NCBI RefSeq assembly: GCF_900142285.1
Contig: NZ_FRAJ01000016.1
Span: forward strand, 30,883 to 69,088
Length of the DNA: 38,206 nucleotides
Reading direction: 5' to 3'
Source of the DNA: Caminicella sporogenes DSM 14501
GTDB lineage: Bacteria; Bacillota; Clostridia; Peptostreptococcales; Caminicellaceae
Each line of letters opens with the position of its first letter. The first letter of the stretch is position 1. The translations under genes and the position numbers were made by a program. The notes beneath the pieces were generated by a model. That model saw nothing but the letters and a program-made list of their open reading frames with translations, did not search any database and was not told the DNA's origin. Below, piece by piece: positions 15,847 to 24,220 of this stretch.

Positions 15847-17121
15847 ATGCTTCACAATCATTTACTAGTAGCTACAATTATATTTGTTATGACTTATACT
15901 GCTATAATATCGGAAAAGATTAACAGGACAGCAGTAGCATTATTTGGTGCAGTTTTAATAGTTGTATTTCAAGTTCTGCCACAAGAAGATGCTTTTAAAA
16001 CGATTGATTTTAACACAATAGGATTACTTATAGGAATGATGATAGTTGTAAACATATTGAAACGTACAGGTGTTTTTCAGTATATTGCTATAAAAACGGC
16101 AAAGATTGCGAAGGGCGACCCTTTGAAAATAATGATATACTTTTCTGCTATAACTGCACTATCTTCAGCTTTTTTGCCTAATGTTACAATTATTTTATTA
16201 ATTGTTCCAGTTACTTTTGTTATAACAGATACATTAAAGATAAATCCTATTCCTTTTCTTATAACAGAAGTTTTAGCGGCTAATATAGGAGGTACAGCTA
16301 CATTAATAGGAGACCCACCAAATACTATGATTGGTGGTGCAACTAAACTTGGATTTATGGATTTTTTAATTAATTTAGGACCGATAGTTTTAGTTATACT
16401 TGTAGTTACATTAATTATATTGAAAATAGTATATAGAAAGTATTTAAGAGTTGATGATAATAATAAACAAAAAATTCTTGATTTAGATGAAACAAAAACT
16501 ATTAAGGATAAAAAATTATTGATAAAGAGTTTAATTGTTTTGGGAATTACTATTTTAGGTTTTACAACACATCAAATTATAGGGCTTGAATCTGCTACAG
16601 TAGCATTATTTGGTGGAGTACTTTTATTATTGGTTAGTAAGGTTGAACCTGAAGAAATATTATTAGAAATTGAGTGGACTAATATACTTTTCTTTATAGG
16701 ATTATTTGTACTTGTAGGAGCATTAGAAGAAGTTGGGGCAATAGAATTTCTTGCAAAGAAAATGATACAATTTACAAATGGTAATTTGTTTATGACAGTT
16801 ATGTTTGTATTGTGGCTTTCAGCTTTAGCGTCTTCATTTTTAGATAATATTCCTTTTGTTGCAACTATGATACCGCTTATAAAAGATTTAGCAGTAATTT
16901 CTACAATGAATATACAGCCTCTATGGTGGGCATTAGCTTTAGGAGCATGTCTTGGTGGAAATGGAACACTTATAGGAGCATCTCCAAATGTTATTGTAGG
17001 AAGTATGCTCAATAAAAAGGGATATAAATTAACTTTTACAGATTTCATGAAAATAGGATTTCCAATTATGATTGTATCAATAATTATTTCTATGGTATAC
17101 TTAATTGTATTTTATATATAA
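15847..17121 (+). CDS. ArsB/NhaD-superfamily (ion transporter) membrane protein
   Basis: This 424-aa polytopic membrane protein has about eleven to twelve hydrophobic segments. It shows the two inverted-repeat signatures of the ion transporter superfamily: IGDPPNTMIGGATKLGF in the first half and IGASPNVIVGSMLNKKGY in the second, at the substrate-binding hairpin tips. SSAFLPNVTIILLIVPVTFV and SSFLDNIPFVATMIPLI are the matching membrane loops. Relatives include arsenite exporters, Na+/H+ antiporters and the P-protein group. No arsenate reductase or ars regulator is nearby, so arsenite export is not supported and the ion remains unknown. The start is ATG 15847 behind AGGAGATGAGG. Confidence 0.85.
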   Translation: MLHNHLLVATIIFVMTYTAIISEKINRTAVALFGAVLIVVFQVLPQEDAFKTIDFNTIGLLIGMMIVVNILKRTGVFQYIAIKTAKIAKGDPLKIMIYFSAITALSSAFLPNVTIILLIVPVTFVITDTLKINPIPFLITEVLAANIGGTATLIGDPPNTMIGGATKLGFMDFLINLGPIVLVILVVTLIILKIVYRKYLRVDDNNKQKILDLDETKTIKDKKLLIKSLIVLGITILGFTTHQIIGLESATVALFGGVLLLLVSKVEPEEILLEIEWTNILFFIGLFVLVGALEEVGAIEFLAKKMIQFTNGNLFMTVMFVLWLSALASSFLDNIPFVATMIPLIKDLAVISTMNIQPLWWALALGACLGGNGTLIGASPNVIVGSMLNKKGYKLTFTDFMKIGFPIMIVSIIISMVYLIVFYI

Positions 17122-17174
17122 TTTTAGATAAAAATATTTTTAATTAAATTTATTATAAAAATGGGGTGTTGATA

Positions 17175-17654
17175 TTGAGGAAATATATATACATGGAAGC
17201 TAGTCAGCATGATATGAAATTAATTCAAATGGGGGCAAAAGTAGAACAAATAAGTAGTAAAATGTGTTATGTAAAGTTTACAATAGATGACATTGAAGTG
17301 GCATATGTATATAATATTAATAAAAAGGGAAGATATTTTTTAGAACGTATAAAGCCTTATCCAATACCATTAAAAGAATTTGAAAAAGAAGAAGATGTTA
17401 TTAAAATTATAGATATAGATGTTAGACAATTTAAAAACGCTGCAAAAAGTAAGAATATGGAAAATTTTATCAAGATTAATAAAGAGCTTAATAAGACTAT
17501 AAAAGAATTTGAAGATTTATTTCTTTATTATAATGTGCCTAAAATTGAAATAGAAATAATTATGGACAAAATAAAGGAAATACATGAAGAAATTTATAAA
17601 ACGCAAAAAATGTCTGAAAGAGTATTTTTTGATAAAGAACCTGATAATTTATAG
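17175..17654 (+). CDS. Uncharacterised 159-aa protein
   Basis: I do not recognise the family. The product starts MRKYIYMEASQHDMKLIQMG and is soluble, charged and probably alpha/beta at the N-terminus. From about residue 75 it is rich in Lys/Glu/Ile heptads (KNMENFIKINKELNKTIKEF and onward), suggesting a helical or coiled-coil second half. No Cys pair or catalytic motif stands out. I choose TTG 17175 as start, because GGGGTG at 17163-17168 is then 6 nt upstream; a GTG at 17166 lies within that ribosome site. It follows the transporter by 53 nt and precedes a small membrane protein by 35 nt, so the three may be cotranscribed up to the terminator at 17931. Confidence 0.7.
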   Translation: MRKYIYMEASQHDMKLIQMGAKVEQISSKMCYVKFTIDDIEVAYVYNINKKGRYFLERIKPYPIPLKEFEKEEDVIKIIDIDVRQFKNAAKSKNMENFIKINKELNKTIKEFEDLFLYYNVPKIEIEIIMDKIKEIHEEIYKTQKMSERVFFDKEPDNL

Positions 17655-17689
17655 TGATTTTACATTTGATAAGGGGAGGGGGCAGCTAG

Positions 17690-17914
17690 ATGAAAAGATA
17701 TTTAAAAACAATATTAAATTATCTTTTTATTTTATTAGCATTTTCAGCTGTTATATTATCTACGAATTATGTAATGAAAACATATGCTTGTAATGAACCG
17801 GCAGTAAAAATCAAAAATTCAGCCGATTATTTAACTAAAGAGGAAAAGGAAGAATTGATTGAAGAAGCTGAATTTTGGGGTATACCAAAAGAGTTAATAA
17901 GATATATGAATTAA
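17690..17914 (+). CDS. Small exported or membrane-anchored protein, 74 aa
   Basis: No family is recognised. It starts MKRYLKTILNYLFILLAFSA, a basic start plus one hydrophobic segment to about residue 26, then a short polar region with the acidic helix LTKEEKEELIEEAEFWGIPK and the end IRYMN. It could be an uncleaved signal-anchor or a secreted peptide after cleavage near Ala33-Cys34 (TYACNE); there is no clear lipobox. AGGGGAGGGGG lies upstream of ATG 17690. The terminator 17 nt after the stop marks it as last gene of its unit. Confidence 0.7.
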   Translation: MKRYLKTILNYLFILLAFSAVILSTNYVMKTYACNEPAVKIKNSADYLTKEEKEELIEEAEFWGIPKELIRYMN

Positions 17915-17930
17915 TTTTAAAAGTAAATAT

Positions 17931-17965
17931 TATAGGCCATCCTTAAATAGAGAGGATGGCCTATA
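17931..17965. terminator. Bidirectional terminator between the small-protein gene and aspC
   Basis: TATAGGCCATCC and GGATGGCCTATA form a perfect 12-bp stem with an 11-nt loop, flanked by A-rich and T-rich runs so that it can work for both converging genes. Confidence 0.88.
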
Positions 17966-17982
17966 AAAAATTTTAAAAATGG

Positions 17983-19170
17983 TTATTTTATAGCTTTTTC
18001 AATTCTGTTTAGTCCTTCTTTTATGTTATCAAGAGAAGTTGCATAAGAAAGCCTAATGTAATTGTCTAAGCCAAATCCTGCACCGGGAATTACAGCTACT
18101 TTAGCAGTATCTAACAAATATTCAGCAAAATCCATGGAGCTGTTTATTTCAAAACCATTGATAGTAGTTCCAATGATTTTTGATATATTAACCATTACGT
18201 AAAATGCACCTTCTGGCATTCTGCAAGATAATTTATCTATTGAATTAATTTTATCAACCATATATTTTCTTCTTTCATTAAATGCATTTGTCATTTCTTT
18301 TATAGGACTTTGGTCTCCCTTTAAAGCTTCGATACTTGCGTATTGAGCTATAGTATTAGGATTAGATGTAGCATGACTTTGAATGTTTGTAACGATTTTA
18401 GCAATTTCACTGTCAGCAGCTAAATAACCTATTCTCCATCCAGTCATTGCATAAGCTTTAGACATACCATTTATAACGATAGTTAACTTTTTGATTTCAT
18501 TTCCAAGAGAAGCAATACTTATGTGGTTTCCTTCATAAATTAATTTTTCGTATATTTCATCTGATATTACAAATATATTGTGTTTAACTGCAATTTCGGC
18601 AATTTCTTTTAATTCTTCTTTTGTATAAACTGTACCTGTAGGATTATTAGGACTGTTTAAAATAATGGCTTTAGTTTTATTATTAATAGCATTTAATAAA
18701 CTTTCTTTTTTTAGTTTAAATCCGTTTTCTTCAGAAGTTTTAACAAATACAGGTTTTGCATCTGCCATTTTTACCATTTCTGGATAGCTAACCCAGTATG
18801 GTATAGGAATTATTACTTCATCTCCGGGATTACAAATTACTTGAAGTGTATTAAATAAAGAGTGTTTAGCTCCATTTGAAACTACAATATTTTCAGGAGT
18901 GTAATCTAAATTATTATCATTTTTTAATTTTTCACAGATCGCTTGTTTGAGATTAGGCAAACCTGCTGAAGCAGTATAACCAGTTAATCCTTTTTCAATT
19001 GCATCTATAGCTGCTTTTCTAATATGAGCAGGAGTATTAAAATCAGGTTCACCAGCTCCAAAACTTATAATGTCAATTCCATCTGCTTTCATTTTTTTTG
19101 CTTTAGCAGTAATTGCTAATGTTACCGATGGAGATATTGATTTATTTTTTACAGATAAATTGTTATTCAT
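17983..19170 (-). CDS. aspC: Aspartate aminotransferase, class I PLP enzyme
   Basis: This 395-aa fold-type I aminotransferase of the subgroup Ib (Bacillus/Thermus AspB type) interconverts aspartate/2-oxoglutarate and oxaloacetate/glutamate. Motifs include FGAGEPDFNTP at the N-terminus, SNGAKHSL for PLP phosphate, LNSPNNPTGTVY, SDEIYEKLIYEG and the Schiff-base Lys238 in GMSKAYAMTGWRIGY. Arg in the C-terminal NYIRLSYA binds the substrate carboxylate. GAAAGGAGATAG precedes the ATG at 19170. It converges with the + unit to its left. Related enzymes with wider amino acid range share these motifs, so the exact substrate is by family only. Confidence 0.9.
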   Translation of the reverse strand: MNNNLSVKNKSISPSVTLAITAKAKKMKADGIDIISFGAGEPDFNTPAHIRKAAIDAIEKGLTGYTASAGLPNLKQAICEKLKNDNNLDYTPENIVVSNGAKHSLFNTLQVICNPGDEVIIPIPYWVSYPEMVKMADAKPVFVKTSEENGFKLKKESLLNAINNKTKAIILNSPNNPTGTVYTKEELKEIAEIAVKHNIFVISDEIYEKLIYEGNHISIASLGNEIKKLTIVINGMSKAYAMTGWRIGYLAADSEIAKIVTNIQSHATSNPNTIAQYASIEALKGDQSPIKEMTNAFNERRKYMVDKINSIDKLSCRMPEGAFYVMVNISKIIGTTINGFEINSSMDFAEYLLDTAKVAVIPGAGFGLDNYIRLSYATSLDNIKEGLNRIEKAIK

Positions 19171-19475
19171 AATCTATCTCCTTTCATTATTATGTATTTA
19201 TTGTTGATTTAGGTTAAAAAATGTTTTCTTATATCAACATTTTATCAACTAGTTAAAATAATGTACAGTTAACAAATAAAGAGTAATAAAAATATTAGTT
19301 TATTATTTTAGATAATTTTTGTTTATTCTTAATTTTATAAATGATGTTACTATTTGTAAATTGTTTTTTATTAATTTTGATGAATTAGAATAATAGACAT
19401 CTGTGTTTGAATAAAAATATTTTCATATGATATAATTTATTGTGTGATTAAAAAAAATGAGTAAAGGAGATATTT
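19171..19475. promoter_or_regulatory. Divergent intergenic region, with promoter of the MltG-like gene
   Basis: No gene is seen. On the + strand TTGAAT (19407-19412) and TATAAT (19431-19436), spacer 18 nt, lie about 40 nt before the start at 19476. The aspC promoter must be in the left part on the - strand, but no single strong pair stands out in the AT-rich sequence. Confidence 0.6.
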
Positions 19476-19958
19476 ATGAATAAGCAGGGAAAGATATTTA
19501 CATACATAGGAATGTTTGTTATAGGTATTATCTTGACTATAACTGGACTAATGAATATAGTAAGGCCTGTAGTAAAATATGTAGATTATACAGATGCACA
19601 GATAAAGCAAAAAGCTAGGGAATTAGGTATGGTAGAATTAAAGGAAGTTATAGAGATGAATACAGAAAAGATTAATTCTAACAAACAATCAAGTGGCAAT
19701 GTAGAAAATAAAGATACTTATAAATCAAATAGTAAAAATAATAGCTTTAAAGAATATGTACTTTTTAAGATTTATAAAGGTGAAAGTAGTCAGGATATTA
19801 TAAATAGGTTATATAAAGAAGGAATTATTGATGATAAAGAAAGTTTTACAAAGTTAGTTGCTAAGAAAAAAGCTGGAAGATATTTAGTATACGGCACTTA
19901 TAAACTCTATAAAGGAATGGATTATGAAGAAATTATAAAAATACTTACGGGAAAATAA
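19476..19958 (+). CDS. Short MltG/YceG-like membrane protein
   Basis: This 160-aa protein has one N-terminal membrane anchor (residues about 8-30, IFTYIGMFVIGIILTITGLM), a linker rich in Asn/Ser/Lys, and a C-terminal domain with VLFKIYKGESSQDIINRLYK followed by LVYGTYKLYKGMDYEEIIKI. The last part matches the substrate-binding, LysM-like entry domain of MltG (YceG), which cuts nascent glycan strands. The catalytic transglycosylase domain that makes MltG about 340 aa long is absent. Such short forms are known from Clostridia. AAAGGAG precedes ATG 19476. Role is inferred as cell-wall associated, without enzyme activity of its own. Confidence 0.72.
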   Translation: MNKQGKIFTYIGMFVIGIILTITGLMNIVRPVVKYVDYTDAQIKQKARELGMVELKEVIEMNTEKINSNKQSSGNVENKDTYKSNSKNNSFKEYVLFKIYKGESSQDIINRLYKEGIIDDKESFTKLVAKKKAGRYLVYGTYKLYKGMDYEEIIKILTGK

Positions 19959-19970
19959 TTTGATGAAAGA

Positions 19971-20000
19971 AAAAATGCCAGTTTTAAGACTGGAATTTTT
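19971..20000. terminator. Bidirectional terminator between the MltG-like gene and hisJ
   Basis: AAAAAT, CCAGT, loop TTTAAG, ACTGG, ATTTTTT forms a hairpin flanked by A-run and T-run, which suits both converging genes. Confidence 0.8.
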
Positions 20001-20002
20001 TG

Positions 20003-20797
20003 TTATATCTTTACGAATTTTGGTTTCATTTTTTCAAAAGTAGTTATGTATCTAAATCCGATATCTTTTAAAACTTCATAAACATAATCAAACTTTTCTC
20101 CTAGAGTTTCTGGAATATGAGAGTCTGAACCAGTAGTTATAATTTGACCACCTAGTTCTTTATAGAATTTTAATACTTCTTTAGGTGGCATTAAATTATC
20201 AATATTATATCTAAAACCTGATGTATTTATTTCTATTCCTTTATTTTTATCTATAAGAGTTTTAAATATTTCTTCTAGTATGTCAAAATAATTTCTTATA
20301 TTTTCTTTTGCCACCTCTTTATTATATCTTGTGATAATGTTTAGATGTCCTACTACATTAAAAGAATCGAATTTTTTTATGCAGTAGAGAAGTTCTTCAA
20401 AATATTTAATATAAGCTTCTTTAGGTGTTTTATTGATGAAAAAATCACCTGAATATAAATCTTTTTTGTTACATGTATGTATTGAACAAATGACAAAGTC
20501 AAAATCATTTCTATTAATAAATTTTTCACATTTTTCTATTATGTGAGGCTGTATTCCAATTTCTACTCCTTTAAGCACTTTTATTTTACCTTTATATAAG
20601 TTTTTCATTTTATTGATGTAATTAGTATATTCTTCTATATCAAAGTCAAAGTTTATAGAAGGGTCGCAATATTCATAGTCTATATGATCAGTAAAGCAAA
20701 TTTCCTTAATATTGAGATTTATGGCTTTTTCAATCATGTCTTTCATATCTATTTTACAATCTGCAGAAAAATTACTGTGAACATGATAATCATACAT
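20003..20797 (-). CDS. hisJ: Histidinol-phosphatase, PHP family
   Basis: HisJ removes phosphate from L-histidinol phosphate, the eighth step of histidine synthesis. The 264-aa protein is a PHP-domain metal hydrolase: MYDYHVHSNFSADC carries the first metal-binding HxH, ICFTDHIDYE the second site, GVEIGIQP the Glu, and VICSIHTCN, VVGHLNII and TTGSDSHIP the remaining His/Asp ligands. The start ATG 20797 is 6-7 nt from AGGAGTG; the in-frame GTG at 20806 and ATG at 20803 overlap the ribosome site. It diverges from the hisZ operon, so both share the intergenic region 20798-20998. Confidence 0.92.
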   Translation of the reverse strand: MYDYHVHSNFSADCKIDMKDMIEKAINLNIKEICFTDHIDYEYCDPSINFDFDIEEYTNYINKMKNLYKGKIKVLKGVEIGIQPHIIEKCEKFINRNDFDFVICSIHTCNKKDLYSGDFFINKTPKEAYIKYFEELLYCIKKFDSFNVVGHLNIITRYNKEVAKENIRNYFDILEEIFKTLIDKNKGIEINTSGFRYNIDNLMPPKEVLKFYKELGGQIITTGSDSHIPETLGEKFDYVYEVLKDIGFRYITTFEKMKPKFVKI

Positions 20798-20902
20798 AAT
20801 CATCACTCCTATAATCTATAATCTAAATATAGTTTACCAGTAATTTTATAGAATAAAAGAGAATAATTAAAACTTTATTAAAAATTTTTTTATGAAAAGA
20901 TG

Positions 20903-20931
20903 TTGACTAAAAAGAGCAAGAATATTAAAAT
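20903..20931 (+). promoter_or_regulatory. Promoter of the his operon
   Basis: TTGACT at 20903-20908 and TAAAAT at 20926-20931, spacer 17 nt. Transcription would begin near 20938, giving a leader of about 60 nt, too short for a T-box. Confidence 0.6.
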
Positions 20932-20943
20932 AAACATAAAACA

Positions 20944-20975
20944 TTTTAATGCTTTATCACGATAAAGTATTAAAA
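20944..20975. promoter_or_regulatory. 32-bp palindrome at the start of the his transcript, putative operator
   Basis: TTTTAATGCTTTATC (20944-20958) and GATAAAGTATTAAAA (20961-20975) are inverted arms with one G/T discrepancy and a 2-bp centre. It begins about 6 nt after the predicted start site. There is no T-run after it and the centre is too small for a good RNA loop, so a DNA-binding site (for a HisR-like repressor) is more likely than a terminator. The identity of the regulator is inferred only. Confidence 0.6.
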
Positions 20976-20998
20976 CAAATTTACAAGGTGGTGGTTGA

Positions 20999-22291
20999 TT
21001 GATATTATATGATGATTTATTTCCCGAAGGACTTGAAGATATTCATAGTGAAGAATATGAGTTTAAAGAAGAAATAATATTTCAAGTAAAAAAAGTTTTT
21101 AAGAGTTTTGGTTATAGACAGATATTAACACCCACTCTTGAATATTATGAGTTATATTCTGATAGTTATGGGACATCGTTTAAAGATAAGATGTTTAAAC
21201 TTATTGACAATAATGGAAAGATATTAGTCTTAAGACCAGATGTAACGATACCAATTGCAAGGATGGTTGCTGTAAATTATAAAAATGTAAAAGATTTTTT
21301 TAAGTTTTTTTATGTAACGAATGTATTTAGACTTAATAAATTTCAAAATGGAAATAGAAGGGAATTTATTCAAGCAGGAATAGAATATATAGGCAATAGT
21401 TTACCTGAATGTGATGGAGAAATAATTGCTATTGGAATAAAGGCACTGCTGAAATGTGGATTAGAAAATTTTCATATAGATATAGGACAAATTGAATTTT
21501 TGAAAAGTATAATAGATGAAATAAAAATTAATGATTATCAAAGAACAATGCTTTGTAATTTGATAGAAAATAAGAATTATGGAGATTTAGATGAATTTCT
21601 CGATGAATTAAATATATCTATTGATATTAAGAATCTTTTTAAAATACTGCCTAAACTTTATGGGAGTCCCTGTGAGGTTATTAATAAGGCAAGGCAGTTA
21701 ATATTAAATGAGAAAATGAAAAAAGTTCTTGATAACCTAGAAGAAGTATACAGTATACTCAAGGATTATGGGTATGATAAATACATTTTGTTTGACTTAG
21801 GTATTGCTAAGGAGATTGATTATTATACAGGTATTATATTTAAGGGCTATGTAAATAATTTTGGAGAATCTGTTTTAAGTGGAGGAAGATATAATAATTT
21901 AACTGAAAAGTTTGGCACTTTTAAACCAGCTTGTGGATTAGGAATAAATATTGATAAATTAGTTGAGGTGATTGGAATGTATGGTATAAAGAGAAAAAGT
22001 AATTGCTACACTGATTATTTAGTTCTTTATAAAGAAGATTTTAGAGAAAAAGCTATTAAATTATCTGAAGTGTTAAGAAGTAAGGGATTTGTTGTTGAAT
22101 CAAATTCTTACAATGGTGATGGAAAAAATCAAATTAAAAATCTAACTTTTAGAAATGTAAAAGAAATAATTGAAATTGAAAATAATTTTTTAAAGATTAC
22201 AGATATGATAAAAAATTGTGTCAGTAAATACAGTGCAAATCAGTTTTTAAAACTTTTAGATAATAAGGAGACAGTTGCATCTATTCATTAG
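20999..22291 (+). CDS. hisZ: ATP phosphoribosyltransferase regulatory subunit
   Basis: HisZ is a histidyl-tRNA synthetase-like protein that lacks aminoacylation and forms a complex with short HisG, conferring activity and histidine feedback. The 430-aa product has class II synthetase-like motifs: LRPDVTIPIARM, motif 2 FYVTNVFRLNKFQNGNRREF with FIQAGIEYIG, and motif 3-like VLSGGRYNNL with ACGLGINIDKL. A C-terminal extension of about 100 residues resembles an anticodon-domain remnant. The start is TTG 20999 behind AAGGTGGTGG. HisG here is the short form, which requires HisZ, so the pair is consistent. hisG follows after 11 nt. Confidence 0.9.
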   Translation: MILYDDLFPEGLEDIHSEEYEFKEEIIFQVKKVFKSFGYRQILTPTLEYYELYSDSYGTSFKDKMFKLIDNNGKILVLRPDVTIPIARMVAVNYKNVKDFFKFFYVTNVFRLNKFQNGNRREFIQAGIEYIGNSLPECDGEIIAIGIKALLKCGLENFHIDIGQIEFLKSIIDEIKINDYQRTMLCNLIENKNYGDLDEFLDELNISIDIKNLFKILPKLYGSPCEVINKARQLILNEKMKKVLDNLEEVYSILKDYGYDKYILFDLGIAKEIDYYTGIIFKGYVNNFGESVLSGGRYNNLTEKFGTFKPACGLGINIDKLVEVIGMYGIKRKSNCYTDYLVLYKEDFREKAIKLSEVLRSKGFVVESNSYNGDGKNQIKNLTFRNVKEIIEIENNFLKITDMIKNCVSKYSANQFLKLLDNKETVASIH

Positions 22292-22302
22292 GAGGAATTA
22301 TT

Positions 22303-22950
22303 GTGGATTTCATCAAAATTGCTCTTGCTAAGGGAAGACTTGCTGGAGATTCATTAGAAATGTTAAAAAAAATAGGAATAGAATTTAAAGAGTATTCCAA
22401 AAAAAGTAGAAAACTTATCTTTATAAATAATGAAGAAAAAATAAAGCTTGTATTTGTAAAATCAACGGATATACCTATTTATGTTGAAAAGGGGGCAGTG
22501 GATATTGGTATAGTTGGCAAGGATATACTTATGGAGAATAGAGCAGATGTGTATGAAATATTAAATTTAAATATAGGTAAATGCAAATTGTGCATAGCTG
22601 CATTAAAAGAATATCAATCGAGTAGAAATAGGAAATTGATTGTAGGAACAAAGTATCCTAATATAGCAAAAAATTATTTTCATAGAAAAAAGATATTAAG
22701 CGAAGTAATAAAGTTAAATGGTTCTGTTGAGTTAGCTCCAATTTTGGGACTTTCAGATGTAATAGTAGACATTGTTGAAACGGGAAAGACTTTACATGAA
22801 AATGGATTGATAGTATTAGAAGAAATGTACAGTTTAAGTGCAAGGTTAGTTGTAAATAAAGCTAGTTTGAAAACTAAAGGAAACAAAATAGAAAAAATAA
22901 TAATGAGATTAGAAGAAGTAATAAAGGAGAATAAAGATGAAAATAGTTGA
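22303..22950 (+). CDS. hisG: ATP phosphoribosyltransferase, short-form catalytic subunit
   Basis: HisG joins ATP and PRPP to phosphoribosyl-ATP, the committed step of histidine synthesis. At 215 aa it is the short form without the C-terminal regulatory domain, which explains the hisZ gene before it. Motifs are IALAKGRLAGDSLEML at the N-terminus, GAVDIGIVGKDIL, and DVIVDIVETGKTLHENGL, the PRPP-binding loop. GTG 22303 follows AGGAGG. It overlaps hisD by 14 nt. Confidence 0.95.
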   Translation: MDFIKIALAKGRLAGDSLEMLKKIGIEFKEYSKKSRKLIFINNEEKIKLVFVKSTDIPIYVEKGAVDIGIVGKDILMENRADVYEILNLNIGKCKLCIAALKEYQSSRNRKLIVGTKYPNIAKNYFHRKKILSEVIKLNGSVELAPILGLSDVIVDIVETGKTLHENGLIVLEEMYSLSARLVVNKASLKTKGNKIEKIIMRLEEVIKENKDENS

Positions 22951-24220
22951 GCTATGTGATAAAAGTTATAAAGATGTTTTAAATAATCTTTTAAAAAGAG
23001 ATATAGAGGATTTTTATGAAATAGATAAGAATATAATTGCTATATTAAGGAATGTAAAAGATTTTAAAGACAAGGCCTTATATGATTATACTTTTAAGTT
23101 TGACGGAGTAAAAATTGATAATATTAAAGTTACAGAAGACGAAGTAAAAGAAGCTTTAGATACAGTTGATAATCAATTTTTAGATATATTAAAAAAAGCT
23201 AAGTATAATATTGAAAGATTTCATAAAAGGCAAATTGAGAAATCTTGGATAGAACATGAAAAAAAAGGCATTATTTTAGGACAATTAATAAGACCTTTAG
23301 ATAGAGTAGGGATATATGTGCCAGGAGGAACTGCATCATATCCATCATCAGTTCTTATGAACAGTATACCTGCCATGATTGCTGGGGTAAAATCTATTGC
23401 TATGGTTACTCCGCCGGATAAAAGAGGAAAAGTAAATCCAAATATCTTAGCTGCGGCTTATATAGCAGGAATAGATGAAATCTATAAGGTGGGAGGTGCT
23501 CAAGCCATAGGAGCCCTTGCCTATGGAACAGAAACTATAAAACAAGTGCAAAAAATAGTGGGACCGGGAAATATATATGTGGCAAGAGCAAAAAAAGAAG
23601 TTTTCGGAATAGTTGACATAGATATGATAGCAGGACCAAGTGAAATATGTATTATTGCAGATAAAAATAGTAATCCAAGGTATATAGCAGCCGATTTACT
23701 TTCTCAAGCAGAACATGATCAATTTGCTTTTTTAGTACTTTTTACAAATAGTATTGATTTAGCAGAAAGCGTAAAAAAAGAAGTTATAAAACAGTTAGAT
23801 AAATTAGAAAGAAAGGAGATAGCAGAGAAGTCTATAGGAAATAATGGATATATTTTTATAGTTGATAGTATAGATAAAGCTATAGAAATTTCAAATGAGA
23901 TAGCACCAGAACATCTTGAAATAATGGTTGATAATCCATTTGGATTGATTTCAAGGATAAAAAATGCCGGTGCTGTATTTTTAGGCAGTTTTACTCCTGA
24001 ACCTGTTGGAGATTATTTTGCAGGACCAAATCATACTCTTCCTACTTCAGGGACTGCCAAGTTTTCTTCTCCATTAGGAGTTTATGATTTTGTGAAAAAA
24101 ACGAGTTTAATTTATTATACTAAAGAAAGTTTGAAAGAAATAAAAGATGATGTTATATATTTTTCAAAAATAGAGGGATTGACAGCTCATGGAAATTCTA
24201 TAAGGGTGAGGTTTGAATAA
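22937..24220 (+). CDS. hisD: Histidinol dehydrogenase
   Basis: HisD oxidises L-histidinol to histidine in two NAD-dependent steps, the last of the pathway. The 427-aa protein is full length, with GIYVPGGTASYPSSVLMN, GPGNIYVARAKK, DMIAGPSEICIIAD, the zinc-ligand block LLSQAEHDQFAF, and APEHLEIMVDNP with the catalytic Glu-His. ATG 22937 lies in the end of hisG behind AAAGGAG. Its stop shares one base with the hisC start. Confidence 0.96.
   Translation: MKIVELCDKSYKDVLNNLLKRDIEDFYEIDKNIIAILRNVKDFKDKALYDYTFKFDGVKIDNIKVTEDEVKEALDTVDNQFLDILKKAKYNIERFHKRQIEKSWIEHEKKGIILGQLIRPLDRVGIYVPGGTASYPSSVLMNSIPAMIAGVKSIAMVTPPDKRGKVNPNILAAAYIAGIDEIYKVGGAQAIGALAYGTETIKQVQKIVGPGNIYVARAKKEVFGIVDIDMIAGPSEICIIADKNSNPRYIAADLLSQAEHDQFAFLVLFTNSIDLAESVKKEVIKQLDKLERKEIAEKSIGNNGYIFIVDSIDKAIEISNEIAPEHLEIMVDNPFGLISRIKNAGAVFLGSFTPEPVGDYFAGPNHTLPTSGTAKFSSPLGVYDFVKKTSLIYYTKESLKEIKDDVIYFSKIEGLTAHGNSIRVRFE

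Noticed and set aside
15847-17121. Calling the transporter arsB.
   Set aside because: Signature motifs are shared by the whole ion transporter superfamily and there is no arsenic context.
20938-20998. His T-box riboswitch before hisZ.
   Set aside because: The leader is about 60 nt, with no specifier stem or UGGNACC-like sequence. Only the palindrome is present.
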